Below are positions 23,251 to 34,264 of a stretch of 64,000 nt of DNA, one piece after another. Both the position numbers and the translations under genes were made by a program. Under the pieces are notes generated by a model. It made no database searches. It saw only the letters and a program-made list of their open reading frames with translations, and was not told where the DNA came from. How positions within the stretch are numbered: position 1 is the first letter of the stretch; each line of letters opens with the position of its first letter. Origin of the DNA: Sipunculus nudus (Eukaryota; Annelida; Sipuncula; Golfingiida; Sipunculidae); assembly GCA_026874595.1 (NCBI GenBank), contig CM049316.1, positions 57,545,676 to 57,609,675 on the forward strand, written 5' to 3'.

Positions 23251-25797
23251 TCAGGCTATGCTAACTTGATTTCTAGATGGTGGCTTCACAGTTCCTACTG
23301 AATCCTTCATTTGTCGGTAATACTTGGCAAGCTTCACATTAATAAACAAACTAGGCACCATGAAGAAGATAGCCCAACCTAGAGAGAACCAGAATCCATT
23401 GAGTGTATCAACAAAATACCTGCACAGTACAGTCCCTGTTATAGCCGTATACAGGTTATACAAAGGCTGACATCCACCGGCAGTGTTCACGATCTTGTCC
23501 AGGGTGTGGTTTATGTAAGACTCGGCTATCCCCAGTAGCCGAGTGCCGTAGACTGTCGCTTGATCCTTTATAAGTTGGGAGCCATTCTGCTGAAGGTAAC
23601 TTTCCACACTCTTGGCATTGTCAAGAGTAGAATTCACAGTGACAGGTATGTTAGCCATTGAGTTATTCAAGCTTTGTACATTGGTCAGTAACTGGGCTTG
23701 CTTAGTCCTCACAGTTTCAGCGAGACCATTATCCAGATCCCTCAGGTCGCTGGCATGATTTATCAGACTTTCGTTCACTGGTGATGTACTGTTAGCAGCC
23801 AGCAGTTCTAGAACTTCCGCGAATGCAGTCAAATTTGCCTGAGTTGTGCCTTTCCCAAGTTCTGAGTTAAACTGATTAAAGTCAATACTTGTGGTAGCAC
23901 TGAAATCTCTCAACTGGTTTTCTGTGTCTGAACTCAGGATGCCCACAGAACTCAAATCCACATTGATCTTGTCCATCTCACTGCTGATGTTGATTTGGCT
24001 ATGGATATTAGCAATCTGCTGGATATCAAACAAGTTATCCAGCTTGAATGCAGCCATGGCACCCTTATTGTTCTTGCAGTCACTGAGTACACCAGCTGTG
24101 GTTAAGGGTACACTGCCGTTTTTCAAAATTAACTTACCCAGCATGTATTCTTTGAAGTAACCGTTAGGACCATCCAGCAGTTCTGATAAATCTTTCAGCT
24201 GTGGGTCCTTCAGTGGCTCACACACCAGCTTTTCGAGATTTCCTCCTACAAGGAATGTAGTTGATGTCAGCAGCATCAGCAGCACAGAGAAGATGAAGAT
24301 GAAACCAGTTGCTGCCATCAGCATCAGTCCGCCACAGTTTGAGCAGCAGTTCCTGTCCTTAGGATTAGTATCAGCACTGGAACACAGACATCCAAACACA
24401 AGTCCCAAAACCTGGAGTACTACAATGATCAAAATGGTGCTGGCTAAACCAATGGAGCCGTACCATCTATACTGGTCATACTCCTCAGCCATCTTACTGT
24501 AGTCTGTTACCATGGTCTTATACTTGGAGATTTCTGGGACAATACTCTTTGGCATGTCATTCACAGACTGGAGTGTGGAGTCTATCTTTGTGTTAAAATT
24601 ACTCATCATACCTTTGATGTCACTCACTGTTGAAGCAGTCTCATTCTGCACTCGCTGAGGAATGTCGTCAAATTCTTGCTTTCCCTGGATAACCAGAGCC
24701 GTCAGATTCTTAGCTGTTACATCTTGCATCTGGTTAACTTCACTAGAAATATCAGGCAGAGAATTAAAGTTCACATCCATCTGTAAAGTGGTGATGTCAA
24801 TCTGATCACTGCATCCAGCACATGCTGGATCAGATATTGTAATGTTAATCTGCTGTTGTACATCAGACAGGTTACCTGACAGCTGGGCAGCGTTTGCTTT
24901 GATCTCATTGATACTTGTGTTCACGGCGAACAAACTAGCAGACACTGAGGATATGGTGGATTCCATGTTGAGTATACTATTAATAGCACTGTCCACTCCA
25001 CCATTTGTGAGCAAGTTTCGTCTGACTGGGATCCCGACAAGGTACCCGATATTATCCAGATCTCTCGTGATGACTTGACTTGTAAAATTAAAACTCTGAG
25101 GACCAAGGAAATTAATCTCCTGGAGGGTGTTATTCAGGTAACGTTCAGCATTATCCATCTGATCGGCAGTTGTGGAGCTGACTGCTCTCACAGCAGTCAT
25201 TATGTGCTCACTCGTTACGTACGTGCAGATCATGCCGACACCCATGAACACAGTCAATATGAAACAGGTCAAGCTGAAAACAGTTCTCCTGCATCCGGAG
25301 CTGCTGTTAATGTTTTGTGTCATCTTCCCTCCACATTTACCGCAACAGCGGCAACAACAGAATATGAAGCCCATGAGCGGTGTGATGAGTATATACAGGA
25401 TGCCGATCGCAAAACATACTGCGAAACCTATACCATACATCACTATCTGCATGTAATCACTACCAAAGTTAAAAGTCCCAGATATCAGAGCTTTCACCAT
25501 ATCTGTAGGAAATGTGTTTGGCTGAACCACATTGATGAAATTTCTTGCACCATTAAACAGCGGACCCAGTCCTCCGTCTTTAAATGATTCATCTCCAGCA
25601 TATTGTGATCCTGCAGGTGGACTGCCCCATGTAATGCTGCTATTCTCATTTGCAACATGTCCATTGTCGGATATTGTACTTGGCGAAAAAACAGGATCAG
25701 CACAACGAACACTCGATGATATAAAAACCACCAAAATTGCTCCTGATAACACAATCATGTTGACAGCATCTCTGGAACCAATATGTTGACAAGCCAT
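23251..25797 (-). CDS. Prominin (CD133-family) five-span membrane glycoprotein, intronless
   Basis: 848 codons without interruption, the usual length of the family. An N-terminal signal segment (MIVLSGAILVVFISSSVRC, residues 14-32) precedes an extracellular start, TM1 (about 116-147) and a cysteine-rich cytoplasmic loop (FCCCRCCGKCGGK). TM2 (172-195), a large extracellular loop with many N-glycosylation sequons, TM3 (443-470), a short Cys-containing loop, TM4 (492-520), a second large glycosylated loop and TM5 (800-825, FWFSLGWAIFF) follow. It ends VKLAKYYRQMKDS, the typical prominin ending, plus a short tail. Prominins bind cholesterol and organise plasma-membrane protrusions. Vertebrate prominin genes have over 20 exons, so an intronless complete copy suggests a retrogene; it lies within a CCNDBP1 intron, same strand. 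The alternative is an ancestrally intronless paralogue. Confidence 0.92.
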   Translation of the reverse strand: MACQHIGSRDAVNMIVLSGAILVVFISSSVRCADPVFSPSTISDNGHVANENSSITWGSPPAGSQYAGDESFKDGGLGPLFNGARNFINVVQPNTFPTDMVKALISGTFNFGSDYMQIVMYGIGFAVCFAIGILYILITPLMGFIFCCCRCCGKCGGKMTQNINSSSGCRRTVFSLTCFILTVFMGVGMICTYVTSEHIMTAVRAVSSTTADQMDNAERYLNNTLQEINFLGPQSFNFTSQVITRDLDNIGYLVGIPVRRNLLTNGGVDSAINSILNMESTISSVSASLFAVNTSINEIKANAAQLSGNLSDVQQQINITISDPACAGCSDQIDITTLQMDVNFNSLPDISSEVNQMQDVTAKNLTALVIQGKQEFDDIPQRVQNETASTVSDIKGMMSNFNTKIDSTLQSVNDMPKSIVPEISKYKTMVTDYSKMAEEYDQYRWYGSIGLASTILIIVVLQVLGLVFGCLCSSADTNPKDRNCCSNCGGLMLMAATGFIFIFSVLLMLLTSTTFLVGGNLEKLVCEPLKDPQLKDLSELLDGPNGYFKEYMLGKLILKNGSVPLTTAGVLSDCKNNKGAMAAFKLDNLFDIQQIANIHSQINISSEMDKINVDLSSVGILSSDTENQLRDFSATTSIDFNQFNSELGKGTTQANLTAFAEVLELLAANSTSPVNESLINHASDLRDLDNGLAETVRTKQAQLLTNVQSLNNSMANIPVTVNSTLDNAKSVESYLQQNGSQLIKDQATVYGTRLLGIAESYINHTLDKIVNTAGGCQPLYNLYTAITGTVLCRYFVDTLNGFWFSLGWAIFFMVPSLFINVKLAKYYRQMKDSVGTVKPPSRNQVSIA

Positions 25798-27429
25798 GTT
25801 CTCAAAGTTTACTCCAAGTGTTGGGTTCCTCTAAAACTTAACTATATGTAACACTGTTTAGTACTGGTCAACAGTGTACCTTAATTAACCACGGGTCAGT
25901 GTGAGCTCCCTTTTAAGCACTCTGTTGTCAAGCTGACTACCTGGGCAAGTTGTGACATATTATCACATAGCAACTGCCAGAGTTAGTTAATCATCACTCA
26001 ACCTCAATACAGTTTACGGTATTCTAATTAGGGGTTACTGTCTCACATCAACAGACTCACCTGCAATAGGATTACTGTAGTACTATTCATTAGAAAGGAG
26101 TTGAGCCAGTACTGTATACCATAATAAACACACCAAGGTCATTATTCAGTAATATATATTAATAACCATCTGGTTTTGATAAATACCAGTAATTCTATTT
26201 TTGCATCTTTTTCTAAATACACTAGGTGTGACATTGTCACAAACACACTGAAAGTAAAAAATGACCCAGTCACAAATCATTATAATCAAACATCAAAACA
26301 ATAAGCACAGTTTATTTGGAATTAGCCACCATAATGGGCACAAAAAGCCACCTTGATAAAAGAGAGCTGACATGTATAAGTATTGAACAATACTTTTTCT
26401 TTTTTTTTTATTAAAAGAGTGACTTTCATAAATGAGGCCACACAAAAAATTGTTCATGGGTTCACTATTCTTTGCAATTGAGGACCAGGTCCTTGGTAAT
26501 ATTGCCTCAATCCTTAGATTAATTCTTAAAAGTGGGTAAAGGGTCTAAATGTTTTGTTGATCATATGCACCAATCCAAGCTCTGAAGTCAATTTTTTGTA
26601 TTTTTTTTTCAGGCCAAATTTTATCTTTTCTCAACTGGTGAATTAAAGAAAACAGAAATTTGCCCTCTTCCACCAATTTTTTAATTAATTTTTTATGCCA
26701 GTGTTAATAGAAAAATAATTTTTTTTGTGTGTGGCCTCGGCTACATGCAGGCTTCCATGAATACCACACAGGGCTGTCTGATAACAATCAAGATAAAAGT
26801 ATGGAAGAAATAAACAAGTAATTTTTCAATCATCTGTTTACAACACAATAGCTGACTTATCAAGAGGGGGCTAAGTAGATTTATATAATAGTAACATAAT
26901 ACCTTTCTCATCAAAAGTGAAGCATGTTTATATTTAACACTGTTTCCACACTCAAATTATACTATACAAACCGCTCATATGTTCATCAGCAGATTTATAA
27001 CAAACCAAGCCATATTTTATTACGTCTACAAGGATTATAAAGCTATATTGTACAACAAATATTTAAAAAGGTTCAAATCTGGTTTGAATTGCTGAACTAT
27101 AAGTGATATTTCAGGTGCAATTAAAATCCATTTGTTTATCCAAGAAGTGAAATGTTTATCAATGAAGCACTATGCAATTAACATGCTTGTGCATAAAATG
27201 CATGCAATGATAGAAAGAAAAAGTGGCTGGTATAGATTTTCAACAATATGTGTTTACAATATTCCACACTTAAACACCCACATTCAGAAAGTTAAGTATC
27301 TGTTTAACTAAATATGAGTATATTAATAACTACATGATCTTATTACTACTGTAGTGGGATTTTTGTTTGCGAGGGTTTCAAATTTGTGATGTTCCTGAAA
27401 GGGGATTTATCATGAAAATAAACCTTAAA
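25798..27429. other. 5' flank of the prominin gene, nothing recognised
   Basis: AT-rich. No exon-like segment and no clear TATA box. TTTTAG lies about 30 bp upstream of the start codon on the minus strand, so a 5' non-coding intron cannot be excluded. Confidence 0.4.
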
Positions 27430-27446
27430 ACAAAAAATTATCTAAA

Positions 27447-27747
27447 TTGGTTGTGTGGCTTAATGTCAATAAGTTATCTTTGAATATTGATAAAACACAC
27501 TTTATGGTATTTAAGAAAACTAGAAAAAGACTGCAGTTAAAAGATAACATTAAAATATTGATTAACAATATCCCATTACAACAAGTGTTAAAAACTAGAT
27601 ATTTGGGTGTTATTTTGGATGATCAATTAAACTGGCGTGATCAGATTATGATTTTACGTCACAAAATCTCTAGGGGATTAGGAATTATATGTAAAGCTTG
27701 TAAAGTGTTACCCAATTCTTGCATGGTTTCATTGTATAACAGCTTTA
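27447..27747 (+). pseudogene. RT C-terminal fragment of the CR1-like element (first part)
   Basis: Open for about 100 codons up to the MITE insertion. WLNxNKLxLNxxKTxFMVF and YLGVxLDxxLxWxxQI are conserved RT palm/thumb motifs. The open frame beyond 27749 runs into MITE sequence and is not protein of this family. Confidence 0.8.
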
Positions 27748-27749
27748 TA

Positions 27750-28583
27750 CAGAGAAGTCTAATTATAACAAACATGTTTGTTCCATGGGAATAAGTTCCA
27801 TAAATCGAATTTCCTTTGCATGAAATTTCAGAGTATGCAGTTTATGTGGTATGGCAGAAAATTGAGCAATAAGAGCAAAACGTTTATATCAAATAAAACT
27901 TGTTTATTACATAATGAACATATATACAAAGCAAAATTTACAATGTTAATGTACATAATGAACATAAATACAAAGCAAAATTTAAAACATTAATGTTCAT
28001 AAAAAAAACTGTGATGCTCGCCTGTTTACATCCGTATGATGAATCAAGACTGGTCATCGGGGCCAGATCCTATACTATTTATACCTAATTTTTCAAAGCT
28101 ACATTGTTTGGATAATTATGTCATGGTTGTTTGGTTTAACATACTTTATGGTATCTTTTGAATCTCAATTAACGAGGTATGTGACAAGGTCATTTAGTCC
28201 TACCAAACAATTTGACATTGATTCACTAACTAATCCAGCAACACGCGAGGTGTGAACACAGGTGCGCTCAACCGAGAGAGCGGGTAAACAGAGGTGACAT
28301 TACCACTAGACTATGGGCTGGTATGAAAATCTGCTCTGTCATGTGTTAATTAGCCCGTCTGGGTGTAAGAAAGATCAAACGACTAGGGGAAACTTGGACC
28401 TTACCACCGCCAATCTTAGTTTGCTATAGCAATTTTGAGTATAGGGGCGAGGTTCATTTTGTTTCATGTAAATCCGTTCAGATCTGGAACTTGAGTTTTC
28501 CGTTATACCGAAGCCAATTTTAACTTTCATTCCCTAGAGATTCATTCTGTTGTAATGGACCCCGTTATAACAAGACTTCACTG
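27750..28583. mobile_element. pogo-like MITE inserted in the CR1 RT gene
   Basis: Left end CAGAGAAGTCTAATTATAAC; right end as reverse complement CAGTGAAGTCTTGTTATAAC; TA on both sides (27748-27749, 28584-28585). Removing the element plus one TA rejoins the RT frame as SFI-YPYLTYSIEVW, the family motif, which confirms the borders. 834 bp, no transposase. Inside lies a degenerate tRNA-like A box on the minus strand near 28300. Confidence 0.88.
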
Positions 28584-29392
28584 TATATCCATACCTTACC
28601 TACTCTATTGAAGTTTGGGGATCTGCTAAAAATCATGATCTTGATATGTTAATTTAACTTAAAAAAAGAGCTGTAGGAATAATCACTTCATCATCGTATT
28701 GAGCTCAATCTGATATATTATTTCAGTCACTGAATATTCTTGAGTTACCAAAGATTTATATTAATTGTGTGCTTCTTTTCATGTATAAGTTTAACAAAGG
28801 TCTCCTACTGTCTCTTATAAATAATTTATTTTCAGTAAATACTAATGTTTATAATACAAGATAATGTACCAGTATGAAAAATTGGGGCAATGTATAGGAC
28901 TATTCATTTTAAAGGTGTTAATTTATGGATCACTTACAGAACAGTATTTGACATGACCCCGTCTATCTAAGTGTTTAAGAAAAAAGTTAAACAGTATTTA
29001 ATGTCTCAAAATATGAATTATTAATTCATTATAACACATTGCATTCAATTATTCATGCACATTTTCTGTTTAATGCACAATATTTCCTGTTTGCTCTGAT
29101 TAATAAATGTACTGTAAGTGTAATTAGTAAAGGGGCATATACTCTTTAAGGTTGAGCCCCCTTTGATCGATGGCATAAAATGTATATTTGTTGGTGAAAT
29201 ATCAGAATGTTTTGAAGTATGTTTCTACTTGTATTATGCCTTAGTCAATAAATTTCAAAGTTCAAGTTCAAGTTCATGAATATCATGACTCATCTACACA
29301 GGTGCACAGCCACTTATAATATAGCTCACTAGCATCTCATGTATAATATGTCAATGCAATATTGATACCGTATATTCTCTTGAATAAGCTGC

Positions 29393-30142
29393 TGTGACAG
29401 AGGTGTTATAACCAGTTCATTCCTTGTTGGTAAATGTTAGAAAGTGTACATTAGATTTTTGTAATTTTGAATCTGTCTCTATATGGTTAATTACCTGTAA
29501 GTATAATTAGCAATTCAATGAAGGCCAAAGCTTGTTCAAGGAGGATGACACTTAGATTAGAACTAATTAGCAGTTAGGTAAAGGCAATGGATCTTAAAAA
29601 GAAATTCACACCCTTGTATGTGGTGCCAGTCAGACTAAAAGATGTTCACACTTATGCTACTGGATTTAATCCAAGCATTCTTGTTGATTAGTTATCAAAG
29701 AAATCATGACCAGTTCAATATGTTTATAAGGATTGGTAATCGGGTGATAGGGCAGAGAGATAGAGATATAGGAGACAGAGGTGTGCACCCTGTGCATCTC
29801 TGTCCACCCTTGTAGGACATGGCTGACATGTGGCACACTGATGTAACTGGCTGCAACCTTGGAAGAATATTTAAGTAAGTTATCGACTTCCATCAGCAGA
29901 AGTAATGACCTTTGATGTGATCCAAGAGCTGCCTCCTATGATTGTTATGTTCTCTTAAGTATCTGTGAATCTGTGATGTTCAGCCGGAATTTAAGCCAAA
30001 ATGTCAACAGGGACAAGTATCTGTATTGTTCAACTGTGCAGCTGTAGTGTTATGTTCAACAGAATAAATTATGTGTTAAAGTTTGAAGGACTTACTCTTT
30101 GAAGTCACCAAGATAATATAACAACAACTATGCCATGTGACA
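29393..30142 (+). repeat. 5' LTR
   Basis: 750 bp, complete, TGTGACAG...TGTGACA. It differs from the 3' LTR by scattered substitutions and by a segment of about 190 bp (about 29422-29606) that the 3' LTR lacks. Confidence 0.85.
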
Positions 30143-31365
30143 TATGATGGACAACAGTGGTTAAGCATTCTTTCCCAAGATGCTAAGGTCCCGGATCCTC
30201 AAACTAGCCAAGTATGAGCTCTACCAAGATAATTCCCCAGTGAAACACAACATCTGCCAGAAGAAAGATGGGCATCCTCAGAAAACCCAACGTTCCAGCA
30301 GAGGAACCAAAAAGAAGAAAGATAATCCTCAAGTACTGGTATTTTTATAGTTTCTGCACACTAAGTTACTCAAATGGACCTTGTTTTAAACAGAAAATTG
30401 TAATACCTTGTAATAATAGCCAAGGTAATGTTGTTTAAGATAAATGTTGGTCATTCATTGAATCATGTATGTAGACTCATAGTTTATTCAGTGTCAAGTG
30501 CATTTTGATGCACTAAAAAATTAACCTTACCAAGAAAATACAAAGATGGATAAGTGTATTTCAGGATAGGTTCAATTTTACAAGATTCTAAACTACATGT
30601 ACATGAAAATTCAAACAGAATATAAAAGAATCATATATGTATATACTGAATTTATTATGGTTATAATAGAAATTACAGAAGTATTATGTTCATAATTCTT
30701 TAGTGCAATGGTTACACTGTGTTCATCTATGATTATTAAGCTACATAGCGATGTCCATCTCAATTCATACTCACTGCAATTGCATCAAAGGTAGCTACAT
30801 ATTTCAGGTGGTTATAGTACTTGTGTTTCGAACCAAATTCTATGTGTACACGTAATTAGATTTAAAATTTTCAGTAACACACCTATGAGTGTAAGCCAAC
30901 CTGTCTTGACCTCCATTTTCCATTTGTATTCATTTATCATTTCATCGAAAGGAACATCATATGAATTCTTGCAAAAAAGCTGAGACATGTATGAAGTGCC
31001 TCTTGTAAGCTTAGTTTTGCTAATTAAGATGTTGTAACCAATTAATTACTCAGTGGTAAATGTTTGAAGTTTATGTATGGGCTGTATATATTGCATCAGT
31101 CCAGTGGTAAAAATGATGTATCTTAAGAAATTAACAATGGTATGTTGTTTAAGTATAACGATATTAGTCTGTGTCTTGCAAAACCAGCTGAGAAATGATA
31201 AGTCTCTGGCAAGTCAGGTTCTGCTGATTAAGATATGGGCCATATACTCTAGCCCTAATGGCTAATCTGTTAGATAGGGTATGGTATCATATTGTGACTT
31301 CATACTTAAAATAATTATTAATTCTTAAAGGTTCAAGGACGAACCTTAAGGAGGGAAGGACCATA
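30143..31365 (+). other. Internal region of the LTR element
   Basis: Holds one small basic ORF at 30181-30351 (MLRSRILKLAKYEL..., with SSRGTKKKKDNPQ), possibly a gag remnant or chance. The remainder is AT-rich without coding pattern. It ends with a purine tract AAGGAGGGAAGGA at 31348-31360 next to the 3' LTR. Confidence 0.6.
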
Positions 31366-31877
31366 TGTGACAGAGGTGTTATAACCAGGTCAAATCACAC
31401 CCTTGTATGTGGTGCCAGTCAGAATAAAAGATTTTCACACTTATGCTATTGGATTTAATCCAAGCATTCTTCTTGATTAGTTATCAAAGAAATCATGACC
31501 AGTTTAATATGTTTTTAAGGATTGGTTATCAGGTGATAGGGCAGAGAGAGAGAGAGAGATAGGAGACAGAGGTGTGCACCCTGTGCATCTCTGTCCACCC
31601 TTGTAGGACACGGCGGACATGTGGCACACTGATGTAACTGGCTGCAACCTTGGAAGAATATTTAAGTAAGTTATGGACTTCCATCAGCAGAAGTAATGAC
31701 CTTTGATGTGATCCAAGAGCTGCCTCCTATGATTGTTATGTTCTGTCAAGTATCTGTGAATCTGTGATGTTCAGCTATAATTTGAGCCAAAATGTCAACA
31801 GGGACCAGTATCTGTATTGTTCAACTGTGAAGCTGTAGTGTTATGTTCAAAAGAATAAATTATGTGTTAAAGTTTGA
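31366..31877 (+). repeat. 3' LTR, left part
   Basis: Same start as the 5' LTR. It is continuous up to AAGTTTGA at 31877, where the TIR element begins; the LTR continues at 35616 with TTGAAGGACTTAACC, matching the uninterrupted copy at 30088. Confidence 0.85.
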
Positions 31878-32934
31878 GTGCAATTCTTCAAATAGGGGTC
31901 AAAATAGGGTCCGACTGCTTCATAGGGTATTATTAACACACAATCATGGTTATAATTATATCAGAATGAGTTTGACGATTTACTTCGATTCCCCATGTGA
32001 GGGTAATATTGCAAGAGTAAGTCCAGATACAATTTTAGGGCCAATTTTTAAGATCCAAAATGAAACCGTAATAAAAAAATATATGTCCTAAATAAGAGGT
32101 TCCAATGAAAATATAAATAAATTTAGTACCCATCACTAATAATTCGGGTATTTTTGTGTTTGTTTACTATAAACAAGATCTAATGTGCTTCCTACAAAAT
32201 TTCTATGAGCTGCTCTTCAGTATTTTTCACTCGCTGGACTAACGAAGCCATGTCCTAAATTTTCGTCAACTCCGTTACAACTGCACCAATATGCCATCTA
32301 CAGCCATCCAGTGGAACAAATCGAGTGGCTGATCATATCATTCGTTACAGTGTAGGGCATTCAAAGTGAAGAATCATGGCTTCAATCCGGAGTTTTGATT
32401 TTTATCAGTGAAAAAGTGTATAAAAAGTAAAGTAGCTTAATTCACCCATCAACTCTGTTACGCCATTTGTGAAAAAAGTAATTGTTGAAACCTATAAACA
32501 TCCATGAACAGAGAGAGGCATCGTAAATCTATCAGAATTGAAATATTTGTTTGAAGGATTTCATGTCTATCATGTCCGCTGATTAGGTAAAATTTAAAAA
32601 ATAATCAGCTCCGTTACGATCAACTCCGTTGCCATTCTATTGTAACGGAGTTGACGAATCACCAAACATTTTTTTATGAAAAGTCCAACCAGTAATAAAT
32701 TATTCTCTGGTGAGAGGATTTATAAATAAGCACACTGAAGATAAGAAGCAGCTTCACTGACCACTTGATATATAGTATAATCCCTTTTAATGCGTTTATC
32801 TTGGTCTGGAAAATACTGTTGCTCTTTGAAAACAAATAACTAATTTTGGTAATTAAAAAATGCTTAAGTCTTGAAATTTGACAGCAATAGAAACATTAAA
32901 ACTTATATATTAGACATATTTTATAAGTTTGTTT

Positions 32935-34029
32935 TAGAAGTGCGGACCGGACCGGACCGTTCGATGCACCAAGTAAGCGCCCTGTTTTTGTCAGGTCCAG
33001 CTGTAAGCGTTCCGGTCCATAAGGTGGACCGGTCCAAGGGGTTCGGCACATTTGTTAAAATATCATCAAAATTAAAATATATTGTAATTCCTTTTATTCA
33101 ACGTTTGTTCTACATATTTTTTATTACATATATTTGTTCAAATATTTAACAAAACCAAATATCATACACAACAAAACGTGCTATAAATGTAATATAATAA
33201 TCTATACTTTAATCGCAGGATCTGGGTTTGATTTTTAATGACAAATTTAAAATTACAGTCTTTTTTAATAAATTTTTCAGTGGTAAATATTTTGTGTTAC
33301 TGTGTGGGGCATAGTGATTAGAATATAAGCCAAATGTGCAGGGTGGAGCGAGCTGATTTAAAGAATTTGCTTGGCGGGGATAGATGCGGGCTGACATACG
33401 CTGATGAAGTTTTGTAGCGGTTTAAGTGCGATTTGATATTGAAAACTTATTAATCTAATGTGCAGGGTTGGGCGAGCTGATTCAAAGATTATACTGGGCA
33501 GGGATGCAGATTGACATCAGCTGATAAGTTATGTAATGGTTTATGTGCGATCTGATACAGAAAACTTATTAATCCTTTGTTAATAATCTAATATAAAGAA
33601 TATATTTAATGTATTCATCGTATAGAAATTGGTCTTATTATACTAAGCAAAAGTATCAGCATTGTGCAACACAGCAGGGACAATGATCTAATGCTGAACA
33701 TGTCACTTCAATCATAAGTTAATAACAAAAAATGAACTTTAACTGTTACTCATGATGGAAAAAAAAATAAAATAATACATGTGCACGTATATAATTGTAC
33801 TATTGCAGCTGTCATTGCTTTAAATATATTTTATGTAGCCAATGAGTCTTTCTGAGATGGTTTATTACCCCTTGTTCATAACACGATTGTTGGTGAAACT
33901 AAATCCTGAAACACATTTGTTTAACTTAATCCTTTTAACATTAAGTTCGGCAGTCAAACCGGTCCGGTCCAGGAATAAGCGGTCCGGTATTTTGTGTTAT
34001 CGGTCCAAGCGGTCCGGTCCGCACCTCTA
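32935..34029. mobile_element. hAT-like MITE with GGTCC-rich ends, 1.1 kb
   Basis: Flanked by the 8-bp duplication GTTTGTTT (32927-32934 and 34030-34037). Ends: TAGAAGTGCGGACCGGACCG and, reversed from the right, TAGAGGTGCGGACCGGACCG. Subterminal GGTCCGGTCC motifs are repeated on both sides. A 124-bp internal tandem duplication (33333-33456, 33457-33573) begins AATGTGCAGGGT. No transposase. Confidence 0.88.
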
Positions 34030-34081
34030 GTTTGTTTATGAGCTTATAACTTAAATTCATTGGGTTTACAGGCTAATCACC

Positions 34082-34264
34082 ATGGCTAAGACTGGAAAAG
34101 AACGAATGAGGGTATATAGACATTATTATTTTCTGTTGGATTCATCTAATGAAGTGTTAGGCATTTATATAAGAAAGAATATCCCCTTAGCCCACAAACG
34201 AAAGGAGAACATTCCAAATATGAACACTGTGTGTTGTGTATTCTGTTCTCTGTTCTACACCTGA
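34082..34264 (+). pseudogene. Possible transposase N-terminal remnant
   Basis: 60 codons from MAKTGKERMRVYRHYYF, rich in Lys/Arg at the start. TTTACAG and a CACCATGG context precede it, and a possible donor (GGTATATAG) follows after 12 codons. Similar AKTxxERxRxYR openings occur in some invertebrate transposon proteins. The rest of the protein is absent. Confidence 0.35.

Larger units (their letters stand above)
27430..29275 (+). mobile_element. CR1/L2-type non-LTR retrotransposon remnant, 5' truncated
   Basis: The first part (27447-27747) encodes the end of an RT: WLNVNKLSLNIDKTHFMVFK, then TRYLGVILDDQLNWRDQI and LYNSFI. After a MITE the same protein continues from 28586 with YLTYSIEVWGSA, LKKRAVGIITSS and NILELPKIYINCVLLFMYKF, with several stops. 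The 3' end at 29250-29275 carries the short tandem repeat TTCAAGTTCAAGTTCA, typical of CR1/L2-like elements. It is clearly dead: truncated, with in-frame stops, and interrupted. Confidence 0.85.

Noticed and set aside
25075-25587. 170-codon + strand frame opposite the prominin gene
   Set aside because: Antisense shadow of a clear coding sequence.
27778-27993. 71-codon + frame following the RT fragment
   Set aside because: Lies inside the pogo-like MITE and does not continue the RT protein.
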